NCBI GenBank assembly: GCA_963693315.1
Contig: OY856187.1
Span: 384,819,461 to 384,883,460, forward strand
Length of the DNA: 64,000 nucleotides
Origin: Diogma glabrata
Taxonomy: Eukaryota; Arthropoda; Insecta; Diptera; Cylindrotomidae
Direction: 5' to 3'
Both the position numbers and the translations under genes were made by a program. Position 1 is the first letter of the stretch, and the number at the start of each line of letters is the position of its first letter. The notes beneath the pieces are model-generated. The model did not search any database, had not been told where the DNA came from, and saw only the letters and a list, made by a program, of their open reading frames with translations. Of this stretch, positions 44,814 through 57,200 are shown one piece after another.

Positions 44814-46271
44814 TTAGCATTTTACGTCTTTGAAATGGTACCTCCCTAGACTTTTACCCTGACTGTCTTCCACGTCGCACATAACATGACCAACCAATTT
44901 AGTCACAACAGCTGGTATGTATTTTGGAGCTAGCTTTGATGCAAACCGCTCGCTTGCCTTACTTTGTGTAAAGTTCTTTACATATACGGTTTGACCTACT
45001 GTTATACGGGGAACTCGAGACCGTAAGTTGTACCTTGAACACATCTTTTCATTAGCTTGACTCAGATGTTTTTGAGCCTCTTGATAACGCTGATGTAATA
45101 CATCTGGTTTTTCAGTTAAGCTGGCATAACCACCCGTAAAATCGTGAATTTGGCGTAGAATTAAATAGCTGGAGCCATGGAGGAGGGGGTGTTGACCAAA
45201 CACTAAAAAATGTGGTGAAAATTGAGTTGATTGATGAACACAGTTCCTTAAAGCATGCGTGATTGCATTTAGATTTTCATCCCATACTTTGTGGTCGGCT
45301 TTGATATAGGCTCTTATGGAAGAAATCAAGGTTCTATTGACCCGCTCTGACGCATTAGCCTGTGGTGAGTACTTGGCAGTAAAAATGTGTTCTACTCCGT
45401 ATTTAGAGCACAGAGATTTTGTTAGTTGTGATTCGAATTGTCGTCCATTATCTGTTACTAGTACCTCCGGTACACCAAACAGAAGAAAAATTTGATCTTC
45501 TAAAAATTTACAAACTTCCACCGCCGTGGCTTGCCTCACGGCTTTCGTTTGCACGAATTTGGTAAGATGATCAACAGCTATAATTATGGAAGTGTTACCT
45601 TTTTTGGTTCTAGGGTAAGGACCAAGAAAGTCCACATATATTCGTTGCCAAGGGCGAAATGTCATGTCAAATGAACCTAAAGGAGGTCTAGTAATGTAAT
45701 TAGCCGCTTTGTTGGATTTGCAGCTGGTACACAGTCCAACAAATCGTTTAACCTCAGTAGTCATACTGGGCCAAAAATAGTAACGGCGAATTAGTTCTAT
45801 AGTTTTACTTATTCCTAAATGAGCTGACGTTGGTGGACAGTGCGCTAAAGCTATTACCTTTGGCCGCAACGCTTCTGGAATAAGTAGCTTCCAACTAGGT
45901 ATATCAGTTTCTGGTTCAACATTTGGATGAACATTGATAAACGCATGAGCTCCTACCACTTTTAAATCGGTTTTACCTGTAGATCCATCTAGGTTGTGTA
46001 TTAGATCTCTATATTCCACCGAGTTAAACTCTGGCGCGTTAAGGTCAATATGTAAAGGTAAATCCGAATTAGGAATAGTATTTAGAATTATGGAATCCAT
46101 GTCCATTCGAGATAGTGCATCTGGAACGGCATTTTGAGAGCCTTTGCGATACTCAATCTCAAAATTATACCCCTGCAACTTAAGACTCCAACGAGCCAGT
46201 CTTCCTGTTGCATCCTTTAAGGACATCAACCACGTTAAGCTCGCGTGGTCTGTTATGACAGTAAATGGCAA
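44814..46271 (-). CDS. Ty3/gypsy Pol fragment: RNase H end and complete integrase
   Basis: The frame is 485 residues without stops. Residues 1-55 are the end of RNase H (TVITDHASLTWLM, then AVPDALSRM). The integrase zinc finger uses H144, H151, C181 and C184. The catalytic triad is D214 (IYVDFLG), D274 (LVTDNGRQF) and E309 (NASERVN), with 35-residue D-E spacing, so the core looks functional. The C-terminal region (VGQTVYVKNF, about 425-435) resembles the integrase tail. It is close to the inner element at 8632-11157 but not identical. It is truncated on the 5' side at about 46285, where repeat Y begins, so it has no gag, protease or RT. Confidence 0.88.
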   Translation of the reverse strand: MPFTVITDHASLTWLMSLKDATGRLARWSLKLQGYNFEIEYRKGSQNAVPDALSRMDMDSIILNTIPNSDLPLHIDLNAPEFNSVEYRDLIHNLDGSTGKTDLKVVGAHAFINVHPNVEPETDIPSWKLLIPEALRPKVIALAHCPPTSAHLGISKTIELIRRYYFWPSMTTEVKRFVGLCTSCKSNKAANYITRPPLGSFDMTFRPWQRIYVDFLGPYPRTKKGNTSIIIAVDHLTKFVQTKAVRQATAVEVCKFLEDQIFLLFGVPEVLVTDNGRQFESQLTKSLCSKYGVEHIFTAKYSPQANASERVNRTLISSIRAYIKADHKVWDENLNAITHALRNCVHQSTQFSPHFLVFGQHPLLHGSSYLILRQIHDFTGGYASLTEKPDVLHQRYQEAQKHLSQANEKMCSRYNLRSRVPRITVGQTVYVKNFTQSKASERFASKLAPKYIPAVVTKLVGHVMCDVEDSQGKSLGRYHFKDVKC

Positions 46272-46289
46272 ACCCTCAACATATGGGTG

Positions 46290-46385
46290 CTGGCGGAAGG
46301 GGTGCTGGCGGATGAAGGATTTTCAATCAACTATACCATTCCTTACTCTAAGTTATGAAATATTCTTTGATGATACGCTATTTTT
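46290..46385. repeat. SINE-like repeat Y, second half only
   Basis: 'gtgctggcggatgaagga', 'tcaatcaac', 'gttatgaaatattctttgat' and 'gatacgctattttttt' match 34205-34310. Its edge coincides with the 5' truncation of the gypsy fragment. Confidence 0.6.
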
Positions 46386-46719
46386 TTAAAAATTTTAAAG
46401 TGTTTGGTAGTAGATATTACAAGGTATGTCACAACAACACATAAAAAACTTTTAAGAACAAGGTCGTACAAAAACATGCTTTTTAAGGTTGATAGACGCA
46501 ATTTTTTCTATGATATGTTTTGATTATTTTAAATATAAAAATGTATATAACAGTTGCTTGGAATGCTGATAGTTGTGAAACCCAGAATAATTTTAATGAT
46601 TTTAAATTAAACCTTCTGAAATTTTTATTTGCAATGTTACAATAATTGGAAGACAGACAAAAAACACAGCTAATTCACAGATTTAAGTTTTCACTTCTGT
46701 CGGCAGTCCTTAACACTGC

Positions 46720-47960
46720 CTTCTTTTTTTGTTTGTAGTTGTAATAATTTTCTTCCAAATCATAAAAATATGTGATTCCCCTATTCACAGTGATAATTTT
46801 GATAAGCTGAGTATACAAGATTGTTCGAAATCGTTTGTAGTTGTTTGTAGTAATGATAAATATTCTTGGAAAACTTTTGTATAGAAATAAAAAATTTCAA
46901 AATCTACAGTTGAGCAAAAATCTGAAATATTTTATTGAGCCCAGAAACTACAAACGACGTTGATGATCGTAGTAAAAAAATGTTGTTTGTAGTTGTAATA
47001 ATTTTCTTCCAAATCATAAAAATATGTTATTCCCCTATACACAGTGATAATTGTGATAAGCCTAGTATACAAGACTGTTCGAAATCGTTTGTGGTTGTTT
47101 GTAGTAATAATAATTTATTTGCTTGATGCGGTTTCTCGACCAACACCCCATCAAAATGTGTACAACGAGTCAACGAGCGTAAAGAAGTATAACTTCAAAA
47201 ATTGTTTGTAGTTAGAATAAATTTCTTCTTAGGTAAACCAAGTTCAATTAGATAAACCAATAAACCAATTTCTTAGATAAACCAAGTATTCAAGATTGTT
47301 CGAAATCGTTTGTAGTTCTTTGTAGTAATGATAAATATTTTTGTAAATGTTTTTTGAAGCAAAAACAAAATTCAAAATGTACAGTTGTACAAAAATCTGA
47401 AATATTCTTCTGATTCCAGATACTACAAACGACGAAGATGATTGTAGTAAAATATGTTTTGAACAAAAGGTTGAGCAACTACAGGCTCAACATTTTGCTC
47501 ACCTTGTGCATATTAAATTTTTTGTCTACAAATAATATTTATCACTACTACAAACAATTACAACCGATATCGAACAATCTTGTATACTTCTGACTTATCA
47601 AAATTATCACTATGTATAGGGGAATCACATATTTTTATGATTTGGAAGAAAATTATTACAACAACAAACAAAATTTTTTTACTACAATCATCAACGTCGT
47701 TTGTAGTTTCTGGGATCAATACAATATTTCAGATTTTTGCTCAACTGTAAATTTTGAAATTTTCATTTCTATACAAAAGTTTTCCAAAAATATTTATCAT
47801 TACTACAAACAACTACAAACGATTTCGAACAATCTTGTATACTTGGCTTATCAAAATTAACACTGTGTATAGGGGAATAACCAATTTATGATTTGAAGGA
47901 AATTTATTACAACTACAAACAAAAAAATTACTACAATCATCTACGTCGTTTGTAGTTTCC
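46720..47960. repeat. Third foldback-like tandem array
   Basis: Forward units (46730-46975, about 46976-47110 partial, 47285-47470) share 'aattttcttccaaatcataa', 'attcccctat', 'acaagattgttcgaaatcgt' and 'aactacaaacgacg'. After a spacer near 47470-47515 ('gagcaactacaggctcaac'), two units run in reverse (47520-47720 and 47720-47960), with 'acgatttcgaacaatcttgt' and 'cgtcgtttgtagttt'. The unit is about 240 bp. Small open frames here are by-products of the repeat. The architecture is the same as at 20868 and 24805. Confidence 0.85.
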
Positions 47961-48194
47961 AAAAATATTTTTTTTTTTTTTCTCATATGTTCGGGTTCCA
48001 AGTTCACACAGCTTCAAACATCGTTTGAGTTTTGTTTAAAAATATGTGTTGGAGAATAAAATACTATTATTATAGGTCTTAGTAATGCTCTAAGATTGAA
48101 TGCTGAACTGAATGTTACGAAAAAGATCATTCTCAATACAAGTTTTGGTGGCAACCATACTGAGGTAAAGTTACCAAACCATAGTTGCCGTATC

Positions 48195-48990
48195 AATATT
48201 TAGCGAAGACTTTACAGAATGGAGATCGTTTAACGATTTGTTATGCTAAACTATGCACAGAAATCCCAAGTTAAAGGTTTCATAAAAATTTCAATTCCTA
48301 AAGGTTTGGTAAAGGATGAAGCAGCAGTATTTTTAAAGTACTTCAATATTACCGATACAAATTATATTGAAGTGTTAAAGGAACTCTGGAAACGCAATTA
48401 CAGAAAAAAACATACCATAAACACTTTTATCAGAAACTTCATTAGTAGTGTGCACGCCAAATTTCATATAAGTAAAGAGGTTTGATACGTCTGATAAAAT
48501 CCTTCATGGACTTAAACAATGGGAGAAGATGCAGAAACGTAAGACCATGGTAGGCAAAAAGAAAAAACTAATACCTCATGGGCACAGGATTCAGCGTAGA
48601 CTAATCTTCCAACCATCCAGCATTTTTTAATTTTTTTCAATCAATAAAAATTCTCCAAAAACGACTGACAACATAATTTTTTTAACATCATCTCAAATAT
48701 CAATTGTCATACTGTTACAGCAAAAAAAACTGGGGTGAAAAATTTGTCCAGAACAGAACCACAGACTGTTCGAATATAACAATGAACGATGGATATTTTA
48801 ATTGTTTAAACGACAACCACATCTTTATTTTCAAATCAAAATTTCGATGCAGTCAGTGTTATAAAAAATATCAGACTCTGTACGAAACAGCAACCGCACT
48901 GACTGACCCACTAACATTCACAGCTAACCCAGATAAACCTAAAACAAATATACATAGTAAAATGTGTAAAGGAAAGTTTCAGATTTCATA
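48195..48990 (+). pseudogene. BEL/Pao Gag relic
   Basis: Three frames together give a BEL-type Gag order. EDFTEWRSFNDL lies near 48206. A frame change near 48300 leads to GLVKDEAAVFLKYFNITDTN and ELWKRNYRKKHTINTFIRNF (48305-48440). After a further shift, TSDKILHGLKQWEKMQKR is seen near 48490-48545. A zinc-knuckle-like end with YFNCLNDNHIFI and RCSQCYKKYQTL lies at 48800-48880. In BEL elements these parts bind RNA and build particles. The frame breaks make it dead. Pol relics of the same superfamily lie at 53190-54290. Confidence 0.6.
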
Positions 48991-48999
48991 AGAAATTAA

Positions 49000-49885
49000 A
49001 TCTAATGAACAGAAAAATATGTTAGATAAGCAAATTTAATTGCATTTTATGTGTTACATGTTGTTAGTATTAGGACCAAGAGAAGATGAAAGATTCTTCG
49101 GTTAATGCATGCTTTGTATCTACGTGATGCAGTTTATAACTAAAATCAGTAAATGAAAAAGTGTTATGTATTCACAGAATGTGGTCTTGACCAATAAAGG
49201 ACAGGTGGATAGGAGGAGAGCAAACTTCACTCAATCTCAAAAAGTATAGGAATGAGTGTAAGTGAGTGGAGTATCTAACCCACACCCAAAGATAAAATAT
49301 CATGCTTTATCTAACCATAGACTGCATGGAATTTCTGGTTTAGCCCGGCCGTCCCGTGAGCTACCAGAAAATGTAAAAAAAAGGGACGAAATAAGAAAGT
49401 GACTGTAGGAATAATCAAGCTTAATTTTAAAAAAAATTTCGAAAGCCAATAAAGAGCCGTAAATTTTCATAATAATAAAAAATTGTTACGTTAGACACAA
49501 AAGTGGTGTGGAGTCATGGAATTGTGCAATTGGCAAAAAAAGAATTTTCAGAGAGTGCTTCGGTGAAATCGATTGATGATCAGAGGAAAGAAGCGGTCTA
49601 ACTATGGGTCAGAAAGTCAAACGCAACATTTTTTTTCTCACCATTTTATGGCAAGCTAAATATACCACCAATAAAGTGGTTGGTGTTGATGTAGAAAAAA
49701 CGTCAGTCAAAGGCGACAAGCAGTACTCATATCTATTATGGTTCACTGGTCAACGCGTTTTCTGTCTTTAAACAAGTTACGCTCCAAGCAATAGAATTTC
49801 CAAAGACTGTTAGAATAGAGTCACTTCACTATTCCCGACTCCCTCACAACAGTCAAGGACTTCCACCCCACTACCTGGGTCGACC
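49000..49885. other. Unassigned sequence
   Basis: No coding or repeat signal was recognised between the BEL Gag relic and repeat copy 2. Confidence 0.45.
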
Positions 49886-50164
49886 TAGGTTGTAATGAAG
49901 CGCTACTTCGTTGACTAACAACGAAGTGGCATAGCAGGTCGCGTACCTTGCGAAATTTATTTATAGCCCCAGACTAGCTGCAATCTGTGGGAACGAGTAA
50001 GAAATCCTGCTACTTCAGCACAAATAACTGAACTTGTACGCATCTTATGAGATAAGAACGGATGTAAGAAGAAAAGCAATTGAACTAAACAGACTCTGAT
50101 GACCCCGTATGCGAAAGAACCACGATCATCACGTTCAACCCCTACAATTAACACCACACCTTCA

Positions 50165-50275
50165 CATGCTCTCACGTCTCATACACTCACACACGCACAC
50201 TCATACACTCACACACGCACACCCACACACACACACACTCACACACACACACCCGTGCACGCAGATAGTCATGCA
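50165..50275. repeat. CA-rich microsatellite
   Basis: It is an imperfect (CA)n/(CACT)n tract inside repeat copy 2. The same place in copies 1 and 3 is GT/GA-rich on the other strand, so the tract is an ancestral part of the repeat. Confidence 0.85.
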
Positions 50276-52401
50276 TGCTCACTTGATTCAATGAAATGCG
50301 ACCTGAAGATCGTAAATAATCCCGGTTGGTTACTTATGTGATCAACGGTTAATTTTAGTACCTAGGATTGGGACTTTCGTTTTAGTATAATTGTACTTAA
50401 AATTCTGAAACTATATGCTAATAATTTTGACACAAATGAGTTACAGTCTTAGCCAAAACAAACTATAAATTTCCTTCCCTCCTTTTTTTGTTGGTTTAAA
50501 ATATCGAAAGTTGGCAATGAGTTTATAGCCAAGGATAGTTTAAGTCAAATCTAAAATTCCAGTTCATTTTTGTGCTTCTGCTTAGAACATCGTGAAATAC
50601 AGAGGCAATCCTACATTAAAAGTTGAAATGACATTAACAAAAAAAATTGAAACTTTTAGGCTGAAAACCATGCTAAGAACGGTTTTTTGGTGAATTATGC
50701 GCGCGGTTTGTAGAAGTATACCACCCTGAATAACATCATCAAATAAAGTTATTCCACATCCCATATGATCCAATTACCGTTTTAATAGTTCCAAAAAATA
50801 TCTGATGATCCATATCCAAATGCAGACGATGTTGTCTTCAATTTATTTTTATCAACCTTACCAGAATTATCAGTATCAGTGAAGTAGAATATGAGGTATA
50901 ATATTGCCCTTGACTCACAAACCTGCATCACCTGAACCCCCACATACTCACACTCATATACACACGTATCCATAATCATTCATACATCTAATAACAGCAA
51001 AATAAAATGAAATATGACTCACCCCATAGGTATTCCAGACCCCTCTCCTTCGTCCCCAATAAGTGTCCTCCTTCCTTATTGAAACTCAATGATATTCACA
51101 CACCCGCAACGCAATAATAATTCGCCCTGGTGTTATATGCGGTTGATGCCAGTACCAGACGTCCACAAAATTAAATTTATCCGGAAATCAAGATGTAAAT
51201 CGAGTGTTATTCGCCTAGTTATAAATTCATCGACATAGGGTTACACCCCGAACTATTAAACATTCAGATTATTTTGAAATGACAACACTCCCTCCTTATG
51301 TAAAAGTAATCATTGACGTAAGGCTTACTCTCGGTATCCAATATTAAGTTCACCACAAAAATATTTCTTTGTTTCGATCTTAACCACCCAAAAAGTTAAT
51401 CACCGCCAACTAAAAGGTCGTATAAATATATGTCACCGGTATGTTTAAAACAAGCATAAGATTTATTGATCCAAACTGCTCCAATTACTTTTCTTTTATA
51501 CTCAAAAGAATCGTTACTTCCAAAATGCCACTTCAATATTGCACAGTCAAACCTTGTTCTCCTTAGGCCACGACAACAAAATACATTCATAAACTTATGC
51601 GCTACTTTGTTTACCTCGTAAGCCACAGCTTTACTAGTTAATTAACTTTATCCTTGATACTACGTCATTCACGTCGACTGATATAATCAAACAAAAATAA
51701 AACAACTCCAGATATACCAGTTTTCATGTTTTATTGCCAACAAATCTTTCTGTTGATAACGTTTGTTTCGGATGTTAACCTTTACACTGATAATAAATTT
51801 CACTTAACAATCCATTTTGTCCAACCATTTGCAATTTTATCCGTTATGTGTACAATCAATAGTTTAACACAAATTGTTAATAATTTTCTTTTTGCTTAGA
51901 TTACACTAATTACTATAATAAATATATTTTATTTTCTACTTATTTTAATTTTAGTAATCACTTACATGAATGAGACGAGCAACTTAAAAAAAACTGAGCA
52001 GAAAAATCCTTATTTACTTTTTATAATCATTGGATTCATCTATTTAATTTCAATAAATATAACCACAAATTTTAATAAGATTAACACTAATTTTAATTGT
52101 ACTAATATTTTGATTAGGATTGTTTTACACAATTTCGACTAGCCTTATGGCAACAAACACAAACACGTAATTATTTTTTTTCTTTTGTTTCTAACATGTC
52201 CTCCACTGGAGATAATCGCGACTTTTTGTCAAATCGCTTACCAATTATTTAATTACAAAGAAATTCTTTTAAAATCTTTTGAGGATCTCACCTTTTTTTC
52301 GTTTTAATTATTTTTAATTATTTCCAATCCATAACCACAGAAAAGATGGCCACTCAGCAAGAAGACGTCAAAAAAGAGATCAATCCAATATGAAATAGAA
52401 A

Positions 52402-52442
52402 TCGACTAAGAGAGCCTCTATACGCGGCTAGGCGTATTTATA
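52402..52442 (-). promoter_or_regulatory. TATA box and initiator, repeat copy 2
   Basis: TATAAATA (reverse strand of 52435-52442) and CTCTTAGTCGATTT with A at 52407 repeat the sequence and 35-bp spacing of 16427-16465. Confidence 0.55.
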
Positions 52443-52882
52443 GGCAAACGACCGTTGGTGAATAATTTTTTCCCTTTCGTTAGTTATTTCTCCCCACTAA
52501 GTGTCTTCACTATTAATCTGTACTAAAAATTGGGAAATAATTATAAACAGAAACATTGACTATGTAGGACACGATTGTAGGACATCTACATGGGAATAGC
52601 GCAAGTTATTGTACAATTGTTCCATGCTAATTTAATAGCAACCAACGATTACAAATTGAAGATGGAAAATTACATCGGGAAATATCACACAACTCTTTTA
52701 GGATAATAATTTTTTTATTTTAACGGAAACTAGAGTAGATGATGACTATGGATTGAGTATAAGAAACCAGGTGTAAAGGAAAAATTCTAAACAACTATGA
52801 AAATTTTTGTCAAGGTTGATTTGATATGTGTGGGACAGTGGTTCGAATTTCAATTAAGGAGTTTGAATTACCCTTCATAACA

Positions 52883-52962
52883 AGGTACGTGGGTCGTAAA
52901 CCCCGGCTGAAATTTGTCTGAAGGACCTTTTATTCATTTGCAGTTTACAATCCCACGTACCT
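52883..52962. repeat. 80-bp hairpin
   Basis: 'aggtacgtgggtcgtaaac' pairs with 'gtttacaatcccacgtacct' around a 40-bp centre. It is a likely small inverted-repeat element; the duplicated flank is not clear. Confidence 0.7.
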
Positions 52963-53189
52963 AATCAGCGCTTTTGAGTTCTCACAACTTTTATTTCTGA
53001 AAATCGTGTAAAAAAACTAAAGTTCCAAAAAAATTTAGCCAAGCTGGTTACATCATGGGTGTTAGTCACTACAACCGGATATACCAGGGGAGCAGTATCA
53101 TTATTCATAAAACTGTACCAAACAATATGTATTAGCTGACCCTCACTTTCATGGTAAGCAAACATTGATTTCATAATAGAAGCAGATAA

Positions 53190-53820
53190 ATATTTCGATA
53201 TTCATTCGGATTGGAAGACAGTCTCCCAAAATTATTTAAATCTGCAAAACACACAATTTGGAAGGATGACGAAGGGGAGGATCAATGAAAGTCTTTTAAA
53301 AAGATTCTGAAAAGTGTAAGATGTGGAAAACTTACAGCCAAACCGAACTAATGATTATGTGAGAGGCGTTTCGAAAGGAATCTGTTGGTCATGCCGGTCA
53401 ACTCACGGTTAGTTTGCCATTCAATATTCCATTATTTAATGTAAGCGATTCTTATCTTCCAAGTGTACAACGTATGTATACAATTGATCGAATATTCGTA
53501 AAGGATCCTGAATACGCTGACACAAAAAACACGAACACAATCACAAAATTGAGAGCCTTTGCGGCTTAATATAATCCTCCCTAGGTAAATCAGTGGCACA
53601 ACTTTTTAGCCACTCGTCTTTGAAACAACAAAATAATATACTGAAGAGTTTCCTAAAGCAATTAGGTGTCTCAAAAACGATATGTTTATCGATGGCTTGA
53701 TGAGACTGCAAAAAAAAGAGTAGACGAAGCTACCAATATTAAACGCTTTCGAAAATTGTGGTCTAATAAGAGTGAAGTGAATAACAAGAATGATTTTTAT
53801 ATCAAGGGACTTACATAAAA
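53190..53820 (+). pseudogene. BEL/Pao Pol relic, reverse transcriptase part
   Basis: Short in-frame pieces in different frames follow BEL order: YLPSVQRMYTIDRIFVKDPE (about 53455-53515), TKLRAFA near 53551, a damaged catalytic region with NDMFIDG in place of the usual YVDD motif (about 53673-53695) and RLQKKRVDEATNIKRFRKLW up to about 53765. Stops occur in each frame. The assignment is by motif order. Confidence 0.5.
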
Positions 53821-53879
53821 AATAAGTCACACTGGGTTTCGCTAAGAGATTGCGTTTAATTTAAAGTAAGATTGAATGA

Positions 53880-54290
53880 TTTAACAACAACCACTGAAAG
53901 AGGTTTACTGTCCAAAGTTAGTCGTCTGTTTCTTTTAAGTGGCCAGCTCCAGTCACAGATTTAAGAAGATTTACAGCCAGTAGAGGAATGTGCAAGGAAT
54001 AACTTACTGATAATGGCACAAACGTCGTTGGAGCACGCCAATACCTTTTTAAATTTTATACATTTTTATTACAACATTTTACTAATTTCTTCATTTTGCT
54101 TTAATAGACAAAATTACAATTAAATGTATTAAGCTTAGTGCACCACATTTCGCAGGCATCTGAGAATCTGCAGCAAGAAGTGTAAAATTTCATTTTAGAA
54201 GAATTGCTGATGGCCAAATACTCACCACCGTATATATGACAATCCTAGCTGAAATTGGGTTCATGCTAAGCTTAAGACCATCTGTCAAAA
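53880..54290 (+). pseudogene. BEL/Pao Pol relic, RT end fused to integrase
   Basis: TTTTERGLLSKVSRLF (about 53885) belongs to the region after reverse transcriptase. Within about 70 bp the sequence becomes integrase-like: LRRFTA (about 53968), TDNGTNVVGARQYLF (about 54018) and, after a shift, SAPHFAGI, SAARSVKFHFRRIADGQ and MTILAEIG to about 54258. The RNase H domain is missing, which indicates an internal deletion. The catalytic Asp in TDNGTN is kept, but the copy is broken by stops. Confidence 0.55.
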
Positions 54291-54294
54291 TTAC

Positions 54295-57200
54295 AAAATT
54301 TTTAAAAAATTTAACAGAATTTTAAAAATTCAAAAACTATTTAGTAAAATCAAAATCCACAAAAATTTTAAAAACCAGATAAATTTTTTTAAAAATTTAC
54401 AATTAACACGAAATTTTAAAAATTCCAAAAACAAATTCAAAAATTAAATTTAAATCATCAAAAGCCACAACACATAAAAAATTCTCTAAAGAATTATTGA
54501 AAGTGAAAAAATAAGGGGAGAGTTGTGGTTGACAGGTCAACCCCTGCCAAAATGTGTCTGATTATCTTAGAATAAAGTTTAAGCTAACAGGATCAAAAAG
54601 GTTATTTTCTGGCAGTCTGACACTACACTTGTAATTTAACTATGGTTCAGAGAGTCAAGTGTTAGCATTTTTCAACTATCTGCTCCATTGACATTCCAAT
54701 GCCAACAATCAAATAACCTGATTTGAGAAATAGTTCTTAGGCTTGGTGGTGCATTGGATGAAAGGAACATGACGCGAAGGACATACTTTATCAGCCCCCG
54801 ACGTACAACAACACAATAACAGACTATGCTCTAACTGCATCACGAAGACAATTGAATAAGAAATATTGAACATATTTGTATAAAATTTTCGTTCCAACGA
54901 AGACCCAGGATCTGACGAAGCACAATAGGATGAGATGACACTGGCTAGAGCATTGAGTATCAAAACATTTTGTCAGAACTGGAATTGCTAGAGATTTTCA
55001 AAACTGGGTCCCGGTGCCGCAGCCACTACTGAACAGGAAATAAAAAATAATAAGTAAAAGTTTGCTATAAAAGCCATTTTTCGTTCACTAATCAGTTTAA
55101 AAAAATAAACAAAAAATTTAAAACTTCAATATATAAGGGTAATTCTTTTACAAACCGAACACCTTTCTGACCGACACATTTTTGATTTGGCTGCAATTTT
55201 TTTTATCGGTTTTATATAAAGTCTGGGTTTAGTTCCGAATAATCTCAACTCATCTTAGTGATATAGAGCCTCGGCAACTTTTTGTTTTAGTTTACAAGAT
55301 CCTTCGAGCGTAATGATTAATGATAAGGCTATTCCATATTGTTTCCACCAATAAACAATTCTTTTTTGTGTCTTTTTTGTGAAATACTGTCGTTCTTAGT
55401 TGTTGATTTACGAACTAGCTTGTCTAGAATTTTAACTTCTCGGTTAAAGGTATTTCAATCATTAGTTAGTATACTATAGTTCATACTGATTCAATTCAAG
55501 TTAGAACATTATGTCTCAATCATCGCCTCTATCTGAATCACAGTTACTGCCGCCATTATAATATGATTTTCCGGCTGATTAAGATATGTTTTAAATGATA
55601 TCTAAATAAAAGACCATCGTTGGCTGTCGCCGCTTCAAAAGTGAGCGAGCCAGGAGCGCTTCAAAAGTGTTGTCTCGAACTTTAAGAAAGTTGTTTATCG
55701 ATGTATTTCTTGTAGACTTTTATAAATTCCTGCATTTTTCTTGTGGTGCTGTTAATTTTGTTTCTGTACTTGCAGATAACAATTTATTTACAGGTTTAGT
55801 TGCAATCTTGTGAATAGATGTTATACGTTTATGCAGGGATCTTTTTGATCCACCTGAAGTCTTGAATTGTTTTTACATATTTTTCATTTTGAAAACTCGT
55901 CAAAAGTATTGTGACCGTTCTTTATCTAAACAGTTGAAAATTTGAAAACGAAGTAACATAATCTGAAAGTATGAGTTATTTCTAAATTTACCGAACGAGA
56001 ACGAACGCACGTTTTATTCGAAATTTCAAAAACATGAAGTTTATATTTTCTGTACAGAAAAAAAAATGGTTTCAGGAGTTATTGGGCCCGAATAACGGGA
56101 AAATAAAATTTCATACAAAAAATAAAAGAATAAAAGAAATTTTCGATAAAAGATTTTACTGAATCGGGCCCAATCTTTGGTTTGTTTATATATACGGTAC
56201 AAACCTATTAACTATAAATACTTTCTTCTCTTTTCTTCTCATTTAATTTTAAAGAGATTTTAAGAAAGCTTTTTTAGCACCGAAAACCGGATTGAATTTA
56301 GAAAAATTCCGGTTTTAAGTTCCGATCAAATATCCGGGATTTTCGAAGAACCGGATTTCAGGATATCGATTTTGAATGCTCTAATACTGGCGAAAATCAT
56401 CAATAACCAACAAAGTTCATCAGCTTCACTTGACTTTCTGAACGCAACAAAAACGTTACTCTCACTCACTGACGATCTTGGAGGGCTAATACTTAATCCT
56501 GCGGTATGCTAAAGACGAACAATTTAAAACTGTCTGGTCGACAGTGGATGTCAAAAAATTGTACGTGAACCAAGAAAATGTATTACACACAAAATAAAAT
56601 TCCGGCAGGGTCGCAGACTTCATTCGTTCTGAGAAGTAAGAAGAAGGGGACCAACCAAGAGATAAAACGTTTTATCTTCTACCAACTGAACTATCTGGGT
56701 TAAACGAAAAAACTACAACGAGCGAAAAAAACTTATGTAGTCAACAATCAAAAAATGCTTGAGTTAACAATGATTAAATCATTTCGATAGGTGATCATAT
56801 AGAAATCGAATTTATTCTCAATACAAAGCCAAAACAATTTTAAAATCTATTTTTTTACTTAAACAACAAAAGTTGCCTGTGCGTCAGGAACTTACGCATT
56901 CTGCCATTCACCAACAGAACAACAAGTAAGAACGAAAAAAAATTCACAAAAAAATCGACCAGATATTAGGGATCAATCCGACAAACATCCTGGAGTTAGT
57001 AATTAATAGCGCACGTCTTTGGCATGATAGACGTCCCACCATCATGAAATCATGTCCCCCAATTTTTAAGAAGCGTTACCTACTAACTTAAGAACTTTGA
57101 CAATCAAACATTTTAGGGCTTATTTGGCACTTAACTATTTTCGGGGGATAAATTCTGTAACGAAGTAGTCTGGTGCTCGACGACGAAGTTGGATAAATAC

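Larger units (their letters stand above)
49890..52480 (-). repeat. Three-copy promoter/GT-rich repeat, copy 2
   Basis: Read on the reverse strand: TATA box at 52442-52435, initiator A at 52407, donor-like GGGTGAGT ending at 51017, GT-rich tracts (50940-50970 and 50150-50275), 'cgatcatcacgttc' motif, 'gcatagcaggtcgcg', hairpin CTTCGTTG...CAACGAAG and terminus TTGTAATGAAGCGC at 49890. The right end agrees exactly with copies 1 and 3. The outer left border (near 52480) is uncertain. Confidence 0.55.

Noticed and set aside
46935..47860. Several 60-80-residue open frames
   Set aside because: They repeat with the 240-bp units and have Ile/Phe/Cys-rich AT-driven composition.
50099..50341. Open frames of Thr/His-rich peptides
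   Set aside because: Products of the CA-rich microsatellite read in two frames.
49890..50341. Helitron 3' terminus (hairpin near an end)
   Set aside because: A terminal hairpin exists but the end is TTACAA, not CTRR, and no TC start or A|T insertion site was found.
51396..51626. 76-residue minus-strand open frame as a host exon
   Set aside because: No family signature; it lies inside repeat copy 2 and splice sites are not convincing.
54709..54963. 84-residue minus-strand open frame
   Set aside because: Cys/Ser-rich but with no recognisable domain or splice context.
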